This document shows, in pieces, positions 19,128-28,917 of a stretch of DNA of 64,000 bases. The position numbers and the translations under genes are program-made. Where the stretch lies: the NCBI GenBank assembly GCA_016710985.1, contig JADJTX010000024.1, positions 12,805-76,804 of the forward strand, given 5' to 3'. Under the pieces are notes generated by a model. It did no database searches. It saw only the letters and a program-made list of their open reading frames with translations, and was not told the DNA's origin. How positions within the stretch are numbered: the first letter of the stretch is position 1; each line of letters opens with the position of its first letter. The stretch is from Ignavibacteria bacterium (GTDB lineage Bacteria > Bacteroidota > Ignavibacteria > Tepidaquicellales > Tepidaquicellaceae).

Positions 19128-21591
19128 TCAGCAAAATAAACGCTTCTTGTAATCAGTAAAATTATTTCCTGAGCCGAAGCCACGCTGATCGTGTAATAAT
19201 AAGCTCCGCTTGTCAAATTTGTCCCATCAAAAATAACTGAATACGTTCCTGTAGTCTGAATCTGATTTACAATTGTTTCCACTTACTCCTAAAATGTTAA
19301 CAACTTCAAATGTAACCATTCCTGATCTAATATTTTATATTTAATGTTAGTTACCGGGTTAAATGGATTAGGTAATTCTGCTCAAGAGAGATCCTTGAGC
19401 AAGCTTCGCTTAAGGAATTTGAAATCCCGTAAGAGCGTTAATTTCGTAAACACCTCTTTAAGTGTGTACCCATGCGAAGTTTGTTTTGCAGCTTCATTAT
19501 AATCAAGATGCTTAACAGTATTCGGAAGACCTGCCGCAAGTTCAGCCCATGTTGCGCCGTTATTATTTGTCATAAATACACCAACATCCATTGCGATCAA
19601 ATATGTATTTGTACAAACCGGGATAATAAAACAGAACATCATTAGCAGGTGAATCCAAAGATTGCCGCTGATATTGCTCCATGAACTGCCTCCGTCGGTA
19701 GTCTTAGCGAAATATGACCGCCGCCGAACCTGACTCAACAGCAATGATATTTGAAGAATCGGGATGGGACGTAAATCCCACGCTAATGGTTTTATTGGGA
19801 ATTCCATTTGAAACAATTTGAATAAGTGTATCCTCCCACTTTAGATTTATACACCTCGAGAACCTGAAGTAGAAAACATTACATTCGGAGATGATTTACA
19901 TAAACCCATTTCACCAAGGATTGTTCCCGATGTCCCAGTTGAAATTGCGAACCAGCTTGCACCCCATGTTGTGGTCTCGAATACCGATTGTCTCATGGTA
20001 TAAAATATTCCGCCGAATCAGGATGAGAGGTTAATGGTCTTACCCATCATCCCGAGCCTGTAAGTCCGCTTCTTCTGTAGCGGATATCCATGAAGCACTC
20101 CGTCCTGCGGAACGCCTTACTCCATTGTTTTGTGTTTCACCTAAAAATATACTGCGGGTCAACAATGTGAAAACAGACTTCGCCTCCGTCACCCAAATGC
20201 TCCGCTCCAGTTTTGAGTTCCGAGAGTTCTTTGAGTTCCGTTATCCTGTACCACCATTATATGCCCGAGGCATTGGACGGATCGGGATGCGATCCTGTAG
20301 AATTGGAGGTGTCAATGTACTGTTTAGGTTCTCCCAGTTTGACCCGCGGTCAGTAGATTTCGAACACCACCGTCATTTGCGTGCAAAACATTTCATTCGG
20401 ATCAGTAGGATGGAAATCCACATTCTGCTGGTCACGGACATTTCCCTCCGGAATAGCCGGTTATTATGTTTTTGAAAACTTGTTCCGCCGTCCGTAGTTC
20501 TGCGATATCAATTGAACCAACATAAGCAAATCAGGATCGAACGATTCACCTACATACTAAAAGTCATAACCATGCCTGGCTGCTGCGAAATTTGTTGATG
20601 GTGCGGCAGGTGTAAATGCAACACCTGCATCTGTTGATTTAAAAACTGTAATTGAACTACCACTGGGAACAGCAGAGTACATAATGTTTGGAGATGTTCT
20701 GTAAAAGCGCAATATGATTTCTTGTAGACGGTGAAAGCGAAGTATTTACATTAAAGGTTACCCCGCCGTCTGTAGAAATTCTGTATCCCGTACCGCTGCC
20801 AATTGCATAGGCTTTACTAAGTCCGAGAAAATACACATCTATCACATCTTCCTGTAACTACAACATTCCTGTTACTCGGCATCAGTACTCCTAAAGACCT
20901 CCGGATACGCCAAGACTTGTTCTGTTTCCAAGAGCCATGTAATTATTACTATGACCGGGTCGATAACAATTCTTGAAAAGTAAGAAAGCGAACCGAGTCC
21001 GGTTGTATAATTTGTCCAGGTGTTTCCCCCGTCAGTGGATTTCAGAAGTCCTCTTCCGTAATATGATGCTCCGCTGTACGTTGCCTCGCCGGTACCGTAG
21101 TAAACGATGTTTGAATTAGCAGGATCAATCGCTATCGAACCTGAAGACAGTGAGGCTTCCGTCATTCATCATTGAAGTCCATGTCGTACCTCCGTTTGAA
21201 GATTTCCACACCTCCGTACGCAGCTCGAGATAGATTATCGAGGGATTATTGGGATCATATTTAATCGCAGTGATGCGGGATGAAATATTTCCATAAGTGA
21301 AATAAAATCCTGATGTAGGTCCTATATTAGACCACGTATTTCTTTCCACCATAAAAATCCTGTGAGTTTCGAAGATTTTCCCTTTGGTTTAAAGAATTAG
21401 TATAAGCATTATCAGGAATAAAATTATTGGATACATTCTCTGTTCGTTGAACCATCTTTCCTGTTGAAAGCATTTCTTTGCTTCACATAATCAGGTGCAG
21501 CGTCATACGGATTATTAGAAATGTTTAAGTCTTGGGCGAATGAGTTTAATGACAGGAAAATTAAAGTAAAAATTATTAAAGTAGTTCTCAT
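19128..21591 (-). pseudogene. Secreted BNR/Asp-box repeat protein with T9SS sorting domain, heavily frameshifted
   Basis: The minus-strand start at 21591 gives a good signal peptide (MRTTLIIFTLIFLSLNSFAQ). Scattered over the next 2.4 kb in three frames are Asp-box blades: SSNGGTTWTS, STDGGNTWTNYT, STDGGVTF, TTDGGSSWSN and TNNNGATWAE. These are repeats of photosystem-stability-factor/sialidase-like beta-propellers. Near 19270-19130 the text resembles a T9SS C-terminal domain (TYSVIFDGTNLTSGAYYYTI). At least ten indels separate the pieces. The intact gene would make a surface-attached or secreted propeller of about 800 residues. A plus-strand frame at 20125-20475 is only its shadow. Confidence 0.7.
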
Positions 21592-21814
21592 TAGTTTATT
21601 TGATTTCAATAAAATAAACAAACTATGTGGAAATTAAAATCAATTTTAAAATGAAGTTGAAATTGAGCTAAAGAATCTATGCCACAAATTATCACAAATT
21701 ATCACTAAGTAAAAACATTATCACGAATTTTGCAATTAAATACAAAGTTTTGATTCAAACACGCATTTTAGATTCTCTGATTGCATGTTTCAAATCTTTC
21801 AATACATCCGGTGA
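21592..21814. other. Non-coding stretch before the 21-bp array
   Basis: AT-rich spacer containing the upstream region of the BNR-protein relic and a short repeat of atcacaaattatcac near 21676-21705. No ORF or RNA gene recognised. Confidence 0.4.
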
Positions 21815-22302
21815 AACACTCACAGCGTTCGGTGTAACATTCAACGTCAAGTGTACACTCAGAGCGCCAGAGTAACACCCGAGCGTCAGAAGAAACACTC
21901 GAAGCGTCAGACGTAACACTCAGAGCGTCCGGTGAAACACTCGAAGCGTCAGAAGAATCAGCGTCAGGTGTAACACTCAGAGCGTCCATGAAACACTCAG
22001 AGCGTCAGAAGAAACACTCGAAGCGTCCATTAACACTCAGAGCGTCAGGCGTAACACTCAGAGCGTCCGGTGTAACACTCAAAGCGTCCGGTGAAACACT
22101 CAGAGCGTCAGATGTAACACTCGAAGCGTCAGAAGAAACACTCAGAGCGTCAGAAGAAACACTCGAAGCGTCAGAAGAAACACTCAGAGCGTCAGAAGAA
22201 ACACTCGAAGCGTCAGATGTAACACTCAGAGTCAGGCGTAACACCCGAGAGCGTCAGATGTAACACTCGAAGCGTCCGGTGTAACACTCAGAGCGTCCGG
22301 TG
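21815..22302. repeat. 21-bp minisatellite array 1 (about 24 units)
   Basis: Tandem units of 21 bp with core acactcAGAgcgtc or acactcGAAgcgtc plus a variable tail (cggtgta, agaagaa, agatgta, aggcgta). In the best-kept block (about 22094-22220) the two core types alternate strictly. Some units are 18-20 bp, especially at the edges. Because 21 is divisible by three, both strands stay open (LSVSSDA heptads on minus, TLRASEE on plus), but no start, signal or flanking domain supports a protein. Confidence 0.9.
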
Positions 22303-22324
22303 TTTTATACGGAATGTAACAGGA

Positions 22325-22450
22325 AAAGACATTCATTATTCATTATTCATTATTTAATTATTCATTACTCATTGTTATTATTCATTGTTTCATTTATTCA
22401 TTATTCATTTATTCATTATTCATTGCTCATTGTTCAAATTGTACTAAATT
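22325..22450. repeat. Degenerate tcattat/tcattgt repeat tract before typA
   Basis: Runs of attcattattcattattta and attcattgtt follow the 21-bp array. They lead into the upstream region of typA with no other gene signal. Confidence 0.7.
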
Positions 22451-22558
22451 GTTCATTGCAATCCGATTCTAATAACGTTATTTTTGCATTACTAAAGTTT
22501 AAAAGCCCACCAAAGCTTCTTATTACTTGCTCACTGTTTAATTAATTAAAAAAATTCA

Positions 22559-24407
22559 TTGAAAAATTTATCTTATAACACAAAGTTAAGGAATATTGCC
22601 ATTATTGCGCACGTTGATCACGGTAAGACGACGCTTGTTGATCACATGTTCAGACAGAGCGGAATGTTTCGTGAGAATCAGGAAGTTGAAGAACGAGTTA
22701 TGGACAACATGGATCTCGAGCGCGAAAGAGGAATCACAATCGCTGCAAAGAACTGCTCCGTAAAATGGGGAGATATAAAAATAAACATACTTGATACTCC
22801 CGGTCACGCTGATTTCGGAGGTGAAGTGGAAAGAGCGCTTATGATGGTTAACGGCGTTATACTGCTTGTTGATGCATCTGAAGGTCCGTTGCCGCAGACA
22901 AGATTTGTATTAAAGAAAGCGCTTGAAGCTGATCTGAAGATCATTGTTGTCATAAATAAAATTGACAGGAAGGATGCGAGAATTCAGGAAGTATTAAATG
23001 AAGTATATGACCTGTTCATTGATCTCGATGCAAATGAAGATCAGATTGAGTTTCCGGTTTTGTATGCTGTCGGAAGGGAAGGGATAGCACAGAAAACTCA
23101 GGAAGGACGCGGCGAAAATCTTGGTGTCCTGTTCGAAACCATAGTTGATGAAATACCTGCGCCTTCATATGATCCGTCTGAACCATTTCAATTACTGGTA
23201 GCTGATCTTGATTATTCTGATTATGTCGGAAGACTGGCTATCGGCAAGATCTCCAACGGATCGGTACATCAGAGTGATGAACTTGTCTGCATTAATGAAG
23301 AAGGGCAAAATCTTCCGTTGAAGATCTCAAAGCTTCAGGTGTATGACGGCGTTAATTTCAAAGATGCAGAAGAAGTAATGGCAGGTGACATTGCAATACT
23401 GGCAGGGATCGAGGACGTTCATATCGGAGATACGATCTGCAATAAAGAGAATCCGAAACCGCTGAAGAGAATTGCAGTTGATGAGCCTACGATCTCAATG
23501 ATGTTTTCAATTAACACTTCACCATTAGCCGGAAGGGAAGGGAAGATCGTTCAGTCAAATAAGATTCGCGAGAGACTGCATAAAGAAACTCTGAGTAATG
23601 TTGCATTGAAAGTTGAAGATTCCGAAGACGGTGACAGTTTTAAAGTTAAGGGAAGAGGCGAGCTTCAGATGGTGATACTAATTGAAACAATGCGAAGAGA
23701 AGGTTACGAACTCAGTGTCGGACGGCCACAGGTCATATATAAAAAGAAAGACGGCAAGACACTTGAGCCTATCGAACATTTGTTCATAGACTGTGATGAA
23801 AGTTTTGTAGGAATTGTTTCGGAAAAGCTTTCGAGAAAAAAAAGGGCGAATGATAAATCTTGTCAATCACGGTACCGGAAGAGTAAGAATTGAATTTACG
23901 GTTCCTTCACGTTCACTGATCGGATACAGAAATGAATTTTTAACAGATACACGCGGGACCGGGATCATGAATTCATATCTTCAGGGCTACGAAGAGCACA
24001 GGGGAGATTTTCCGACACGACTCACGGGTTCACTCGTTTCGGACAGAGCTGGTGTTGCGCTTTCATATTCATTGTATAATCTTGAACCGAGAGGAACATT
24101 GTTTACTGTTCCGAACGAACAGGTTTACGAAGGGATGATTGTAGGCGAACATAACCGCGACAATGACCTTGATGTAAATGCAACTAAAGGAAAGAAGCTT
24201 TCAAACATGAGAGCATCGGGAAAAGATGAGAGTATGATTCTTACTCCGGTAGTTCCGATGACACTTGAGAAAGCTATCGAGTTTATAAAGAATGATGAGA
24301 TAGTGGAAGTCACTCCGAAAAATATACGTTTGCGTAAAGCGATACTTTCTTCGCAGACGAGACATACGAACCGCGGGAAGGCATTTGCAATGAGCAATGA
24401 GCAATGA
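22559..24407 (+). CDS. typA: TypA/BipA ribosome-associated GTPase (one frameshift in the reading)
   Basis: Translational GTPase of the EF-G/LepA superfamily that acts on ribosomes in stress and assembly. Seen: P-loop AHVDHGKT (residues about 17-24), RERGITI switch I, DTPGHADF, NKID near residue 133, then EF-G-like domains and the TypA-specific C-terminal region (SRSLIGYRNEFLTDTRGTG). The frame breaks once near 23844, at a run of eight A; with seven A the two parts join into 616 codons, the normal length, so a consensus error is likely. The start is TTG at 22559. The last codons (AMSNEQ) are formed by the heptamer array that follows. Confidence 0.9.
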
Positions 24408-24466
24408 ACAATGAGCAATGAACAATGAACAATGAACAATGAACAATGAGCAATGAACAATGAGCA
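24388..24466. repeat. Heptamer array (caatgag/caatgaa) overlapping the 3' end of typA
   Basis: About eleven units. The first three lie inside typA and encode its last residues and stop codon (24405-24407). Confidence 0.85.
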
Positions 24467-24587
24467 AATCATTATTATCCTTAGCTTGATTTTGGATAAA
24501 TTTGACTTGTACTGAGTTTATTACTGATAAATTAATTTTGGTGTGGTATATAAAATTAAAAGATAGTATTTTGCAACTTCCGGAAAA

Positions 24588-24672
24588 GCCCGGGTGGCGG
24601 AATTGGTAGACGCGCAGGACTTAAAATCCTGTTGCCTGTAAAGGCAGTATCGGTTCGATTCCGATCCGGGCA
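24588..24672 (+). tRNA. tRNA-Leu (anticodon UAA)
   Basis: An 85-nt class II tRNA. The acceptor stem gcccggg pairs with the 3' strand before discriminator A at 24672. D-loop ggtag, anticodon stem cagga/tcctg around cttaaaa (anticodon TAA), long variable arm (tgcctgtaaaggca) and TTCGATT T-loop are all visible. CCA is not encoded. Confidence 0.97.
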
Positions 24673-24680
24673 CAATAAAA

Positions 24681-24713
24681 AAGACTCTTAACACATTTTA
24701 AGAGTCTTTTTTT
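24681..24713 (+). terminator. Rho-independent terminator after tRNA-Leu
   Basis: A perfect 10-bp stem (aagactctta at 24681-24690 with 24699-24708) and a T-run follow 8 bases after the tRNA. Confidence 0.9.
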
Positions 24714-24729
24714 GTAGTGTATAAATAAA

Positions 24730-24756
24730 AAACCCGTGAAACAATTTCACGGGTTT
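24730..24756 (-). terminator. Terminator of the convergent T9SS gene
   Basis: A perfect 12-bp stem (aaacccgtgaaa with tttcacgggttt) around a 3-base loop lies 29 bases past the stop of the minus-strand gene, with a T-rich tract on that strand. It may act in both directions. Confidence 0.85.
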
Positions 24757-24784
24757 AATTTAAATCTGTTTAAACAATTCTATA

Positions 24785-26380
24785 TTACTTTAACAGAAAC
24801 ATCTTTTTCGTATCGACGAAGTTATTAGATTCGATCCTGTAGAAGTAAGCTCCACTCGATAAATTTGCTCCGTTGAATGTTACTTCGTGGGTTCCTGCTG
24901 CCTTGACTTCATTAACCAATGTTGCAACTTCTTTTCCTACTAAGTCATAAACTTTTATAGTTACCAATCCTGATTTAGGAATTGAGAAATCTATCTTTGT
25001 AGATGGATTAAAAGGATTCGGATAGTTTTGAGATAATTTATACTCATTGGCTAAAGCAGTATTACTCGAAATTCCTGATATTACATCGTATTTAATTGTA
25101 ATACTCCAATTTCTTAACGCTCCAGTATCTCCTGCGGCATTGTCACATATTCTTAATATGTACAATCCGTTGGGATCTCCTGTTTGGTTAAATACAGAAA
25201 GAGGTGATTTTGGATTGAATGTTCCTGTTGTCTGCGCCGCTGTTCCTATACAAGCAGTAGGTATATTCTGAATATTAATAGGACCAACTGAATCAACTAA
25301 ATTCGTTCCGATAAAATTGTCACAGGAATTTCCGAATCCTGTTCCTGTCCAGCCAACTCTGCTGATTATTGTATCTACTTGTGTATTATGAGTTAACCAA
25401 AATCTTAAATCTCCGATCCATGTATGAATAACAGTATCAATTTTTACGGTAATTTTCTTAATTTCCATTCCGGAAGGAATACCGCTAACTGAGATTGTAT
25501 CTAACAATGGATTAGCATTGCCTCCGTTTTCAGGAATTGATTTGTATATTCCGGTTCTGCTGACTGTAATTGAGCCTCCTGCAGGACCACCACCGGTGGA
25601 GCCATAAACTATGAATGGTGTACCTTGTGCATTTGTACCATCTAAAGCAGGTGCCCAAGCGAATGTTGTTCCTAATCTTTGGTAAGCATTACCTGTAGCA
25701 GGCTGTCCGGCAATTGTTCTTGGCGGATTCCATGGTCCGGAAGCAAGTGTACCGCCGGCAGCATAGTCTATCCAGTAAGTTCCTGCGGTTAACGATGCAC
25801 CGTTCATATTAACTCTGGTTCTCATTATAGGTCTGGTTGCATCTGTTAATGTTGTAGCAGTTACACGGTAAATACCGCTCCAGTAAGAAGCACCTAACCT
25901 ATTGGTAGTTGAATCACCTGCTACAATAGTTCCGGTACCCGGAGTGGCTCCGTTCCAGATCTGAAGGTTTAAATTGTTGATAGTTGAAGTAGTTGTTGAT
26001 CCTGTTTGATAATGAAAAACAATGATCGAATCAATTGTCCAGGTTTGTCCTGCAGGGATCGTAAAGTCATCAGCCATTCTGTTACCGTTTAATTGCTGAT
26101 TTCCGAATCCGAATAATGTTCCGGGAGATGTGATTGCGCTTGCATTAGCGCCGCCAAAACCGCCTCCTGGATTTGAAATAAGTTCCGCCTGTGAATATAA
26201 AATAGCAGAACTGTTATCTACTGGTACAGTACCAACAGATGAATTGTATTGCTCTATGGTATTGGTTGCTTTCTCATTAGTTACTAAATCTTTGATTGGA
26301 TTATCCTGAGTGGAATATCCGTAAATCAAAAATAAAAAGAGCGTAACCGGTAAGAAATAAATCAATAATTTTGATTTCAT
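24785..26380 (-). CDS. Secreted protein with P-domain-like module and T9SS sorting domain
   Basis: A 531-residue secreted protein. It has an N-terminal signal (MKSKLLIYFLPVTLFLFLIYG), then a beta-sandwich region (residues about 90-260). Next comes a segment like the proprotein convertase P/homo-B domain (about 275-430: KIDTVIHTWIGDLRFWLTHN, GLYILRICDNAAGDTG, LRNWSITIKY). It ends in a complete T9SS type A sorting domain (NYPNPFNPST ... TKKMFLLK). The domain sends cargo across the outer membrane through T9SS, where it is cut and the protein released or anchored. P-domains in such proteins often accompany proteases, but no protease domain is present. AAGGAG lies 6 bases before the start. Confidence 0.85.
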   Translation of the reverse strand: MKSKLLIYFLPVTLFLFLIYGYSTQDNPIKDLVTNEKATNTIEQYNSSVGTVPVDNSSAILYSQAELISNPGGGFGGANASAITSPGTLFGFGNQQLNGNRMADDFTIPAGQTWTIDSIIVFHYQTGSTTTSTINNLNLQIWNGATPGTGTIVAGDSTTNRLGASYWSGIYRVTATTLTDATRPIMRTRVNMNGASLTAGTYWIDYAAGGTLASGPWNPPRTIAGQPATGNAYQRLGTTFAWAPALDGTNAQGTPFIVYGSTGGGPAGGSITVSRTGIYKSIPENGGNANPLLDTISVSGIPSGMEIKKITVKIDTVIHTWIGDLRFWLTHNTQVDTIISRVGWTGTGFGNSCDNFIGTNLVDSVGPINIQNIPTACIGTAAQTTGTFNPKSPLSVFNQTGDPNGLYILRICDNAAGDTGALRNWSITIKYDVISGISSNTALANEYKLSQNYPNPFNPSTKIDFSIPKSGLVTIKVYDLVGKEVATLVNEVKAAGTHEVTFNGANLSSGAYFYRIESNNFVDTKKMFLLK

Positions 26381-26386
26381 TTTGTC

Positions 26387-26454
26387 TCCTTGTTTGGTTT
26401 AGTTTAGTTAAAAAAATTTTTTGCTAAGTTATTCATAATAAATAGTATTGTCAA
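26387..26454 (-). promoter_or_regulatory. Candidate sigma-70-like promoter and RBS of the T9SS gene
   Basis: On the minus strand TTGACA (26449-26454), a 17-base spacer and TAACTT (26426-26431) lie about 45 bases before the start. AAGGAG at 26387-26392 is the ribosome site. The -35 is perfect and the -10 weak. Members of this phylum may use other consensus sequences, so the promoter part is tentative. Confidence 0.4.
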
Positions 26455-26594
26455 TAAAAAAATACATTTAACTGAAAATAAATTTTGTCGCTCTGATTAA
26501 GAATATATGGTTACATTTATAAAAGGTAATGAAAAAAGAATCAAATTCATTACAACATAAACTATCCGGCGCAAAATAGTCCGGAAGAAAAGAC

Positions 26595-27836
26595 CTAATT
26601 CCTTTTAACAGGTTCGTAATTTTTATTTATATCTACAGCATTTGAGTATGGTCCGTCCCAGCTTCTTAAAAAAACTTTACTCAGCTCAGAATTAACTTTA
26701 GAATTTTCTATTATCAAAGTTGCATTCCGGCTGTTATGAAAATAACCCCACTCCCAGTTAGATGTGCTTATCCAGGAAATATTATTGTCTGAGATGAAGT
26801 ACTTGCAATGATCAACTCTTGAATAAGGAATGTACCCGCCGCTGTATTGCGGGATTGTGCTGAATTTAATTTCTATGTTTTCAACTATTGATAAGTTTTT
26901 TATGAATTCTGTAGCAGGATCCTTAATTGACCAGTCGGAAAAAATAATTTTTATCTTAACTCCTCTTGAAGCTGCGTTTCTTAAAGCTTTATCGATATCG
27001 TCATAATAATTTTTTTCATTCTTCGCCTTCGGAGAATATGAATACATCTGAATTGATAAACTGTCTTTTGTATTATTTATTATTTTTAAAAGTTCTTCTT
27101 CTTCAGAACTCAATCCGTTCATATTGATATTTGACGGACTGAATGCGGGATATAAAATTATTTTACCGAAATCATTTGAATTAATTATAACAGGATTGTC
27201 CGAGTTAACAAAATAATTAACAGCCTGGTTTATCAGTCCGTAATTATTTCCGTCACAAAGCTTCCAGTCAGTTTCAAAAACCTCGCTGAAAGTTCGGGCT
27301 AATTCTTTATTCTTCACTCTTACTCCGATTTCGTGTATATGAATCAATGCACGCCAATCCATGTTCTGACTTCCTAAAAACAGATTCTCATTATCAACAA
27401 TAAAATATTTTGCATGCATAACTCCGCCGGCCAGATTTCCAATAGGGATTTTTTTTATGGAAATGTTTTGAATTCCTTCCAAAGCGTCAATTGACTTTTC
27501 TTTATTATTGAAGTAAAAGCTTGAATCAACAATTATTCTTACCTGAACTCCGCGTGATGCGGCATTTTTAATGGCAGTTATTATCTCTTCAAGAGGCTGT
27601 CCTTTTTCATCAGCAAAATAAAAAGTTTCGATGTCTATGCTTTCTTTTGCATTGTTCATCATCTTGAGCCAGACATCAAGTGTTCGCGGAAGAGATGATT
27701 GTTCAAGGTCTGTTTCTACAGGGACACTTTCGACAAGCTCAAATTCTTCCCTATAGATTTCAGTATTTTGCGCACTGATTCCGTTGAAAGATAAAAATAA
27801 TAAAACCAGTAAAAACGTGTGCTGGATCTTTTTCAA
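26595..27836 (-). CDS. Secreted phospholipase D-like protein (two HKD motifs)
   Basis: Signal peptide MKKIQHTFLLVLLFLSFNGISAQ, then a two-domain phospholipase D fold. The first HKD motif is HAKYFIVDN near residue 143, followed by LGSQN. The second is HCKYFISDN near residue 340, followed by STSNWEWGYF. Both have the H-x-K-x4-D pattern that forms the phosphatidyl-enzyme site. Exported two-HKD proteins of this layout resemble animal PLD3/PLD4 and poxvirus K4, which act on lipids or nucleic-acid ends; which substrate applies here is unknown. Length 413 aa, intact, probably periplasmic. Confidence 0.85.
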   Translation of the reverse strand: MKKIQHTFLLVLLFLSFNGISAQNTEIYREEFELVESVPVETDLEQSSLPRTLDVWLKMMNNAKESIDIETFYFADEKGQPLEEIITAIKNAASRGVQVRIIVDSSFYFNNKEKSIDALEGIQNISIKKIPIGNLAGGVMHAKYFIVDNENLFLGSQNMDWRALIHIHEIGVRVKNKELARTFSEVFETDWKLCDGNNYGLINQAVNYFVNSDNPVIINSNDFGKIILYPAFSPSNINMNGLSSEEEELLKIINNTKDSLSIQMYSYSPKAKNEKNYYDDIDKALRNAASRGVKIKIIFSDWSIKDPATEFIKNLSIVENIEIKFSTIPQYSGGYIPYSRVDHCKYFISDNNISWISTSNWEWGYFHNSRNATLIIENSKVNSELSKVFLRSWDGPYSNAVDINKNYEPVKRN

Positions 27837-27927
27837 AATTATATAGATTTATTTCTATAGTTTTATAATGGACCTAATACCGTGAATCGTGAAACATCTT
27901 GATCTTGAATCTTGAATCTTGAATCAA

Positions 27928-28815
27928 TTAAGAAAGATTTTCCATTAATTTTTCGATCTGATCTGATTTGACCGGATCATTCTGATTCTTATAAATTTCA
28001 ACCAGATTTCTCATGACTCTTAAAATTATTTCTTTATCAGAGGAATTTTTTAAATACGGAATATTATCAAAATCATCTTTTGATACACCGATTTTTTTAA
28101 TGAACTCTTTTGCTTCGTTCATTGATATTATTGATCCGTTATTAAAGGGATCAATGAAAAATTCTTCTTCCTGATCGGAATATTTAATGATGAAGTGTCC
28201 CGGAAGACTAATGCCAAACACCGGCAAATTCAGTCTCTTTGAAATTAAAAGATAAATTATGGACAGTGTAACAGGGATTCCTAATTTCCGGTCCATTACT
28301 TTGTTTAAATAGCTGTTCTCAGGTTCATAATAATTTTCGGCATTGCCTTTAAATCCTTTTTCAAAAAAGAGATAATTGTTAACGGTGTTAAGAATATCAA
28401 GCGTATCAAGTTTTTTGTGATTTGAATTTATTTTCAATAATCCCGATTCTATATCACCCGCCATTTTATCCAGCTCTCTTTTATAGTACTCAATATCAGC
28501 TTCCGGATATTCAAACAATGCCAGCAGAAAAATTGCTTCTTCGAGAATTCCATTTTCTTTATCTGCCGAAACAGAGTGGAATTTTTCCCTGAAGGTTTCG
28601 AAATTTAAAATAGAAATGATTTCGCTTGCTCTTTTTTTTATCAGGATGTTTTCATCGTTGATATATTTTTTCAGATATATGAATGAATGATCTCCGTGTG
28701 AAAGGAACCTGTCTCTGACACTTGAATATATATTTTCGTCTTCATCGTCAAGCAGCTTTATAAGATGCTCAAGCTCAGGTCTTTCAGTCAATGTTGTTTT
28801 TTTTGTCTCCGGCAA
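27928..28815 (-). CDS. SirB1-family transglutaminase-like protein
   Basis: A 295-residue cytosolic protein. Residues 1-100 are helical repeats. The central part (NYYEPENSYLNKVMDRKLG, then IPVTLSIIYLLISKRL near residue 180, PGHFIIKY and FFIDPFNNG) is the SirB1/transglutaminase-like core, with the His of PGH and the Asp of IDPF as remaining catalytic-triad positions. The Cys expected in the first motif appears replaced by Ser/Thr (PVTLS), as in many non-enzymatic members. The role in bacteria is not settled. Its downstream end is followed by a tcttgaatcttgaatc repeat. Confidence 0.75.
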   Translation of the reverse strand: MPETKKTTLTERPELEHLIKLLDDEDENIYSSVRDRFLSHGDHSFIYLKKYINDENILIKKRASEIISILNFETFREKFHSVSADKENGILEEAIFLLALFEYPEADIEYYKRELDKMAGDIESGLLKINSNHKKLDTLDILNTVNNYLFFEKGFKGNAENYYEPENSYLNKVMDRKLGIPVTLSIIYLLISKRLNLPVFGISLPGHFIIKYSDQEEEFFIDPFNNGSIISMNEAKEFIKKIGVSKDDFDNIPYLKNSSDKEIILRVMRNLVEIYKNQNDPVKSDQIEKLMENLS

Positions 28816-28917
28816 TTTTAGTTTACCCCTGTATTATTTAATTATATTCTGAACTTATCACTCTGCGAATTCTCAGGTTTTATCTCCGGACCAATTCAAT
28901 TTAAAATTATTCTGAAT

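Noticed and set aside
20125..20475. A 116-codon plus-strand frame
   Set aside because: It lies antisense to the Asp-box blades of the broken T9SS gene, which show clear protein signal on the minus strand.
21988..22263. Heptad-repeat proteins on both strands of the first 21-bp array
   Set aside because: A period divisible by three keeps both strands open; units of 18-20 bp break the phase, and no flanking domain or ribosome site exists.
24481..24587. A sigma-70 promoter for tRNA-Leu (TTGACT with TGATAA)
   Set aside because: The -10 is poor and several other AT-rich hexamers fit as well.
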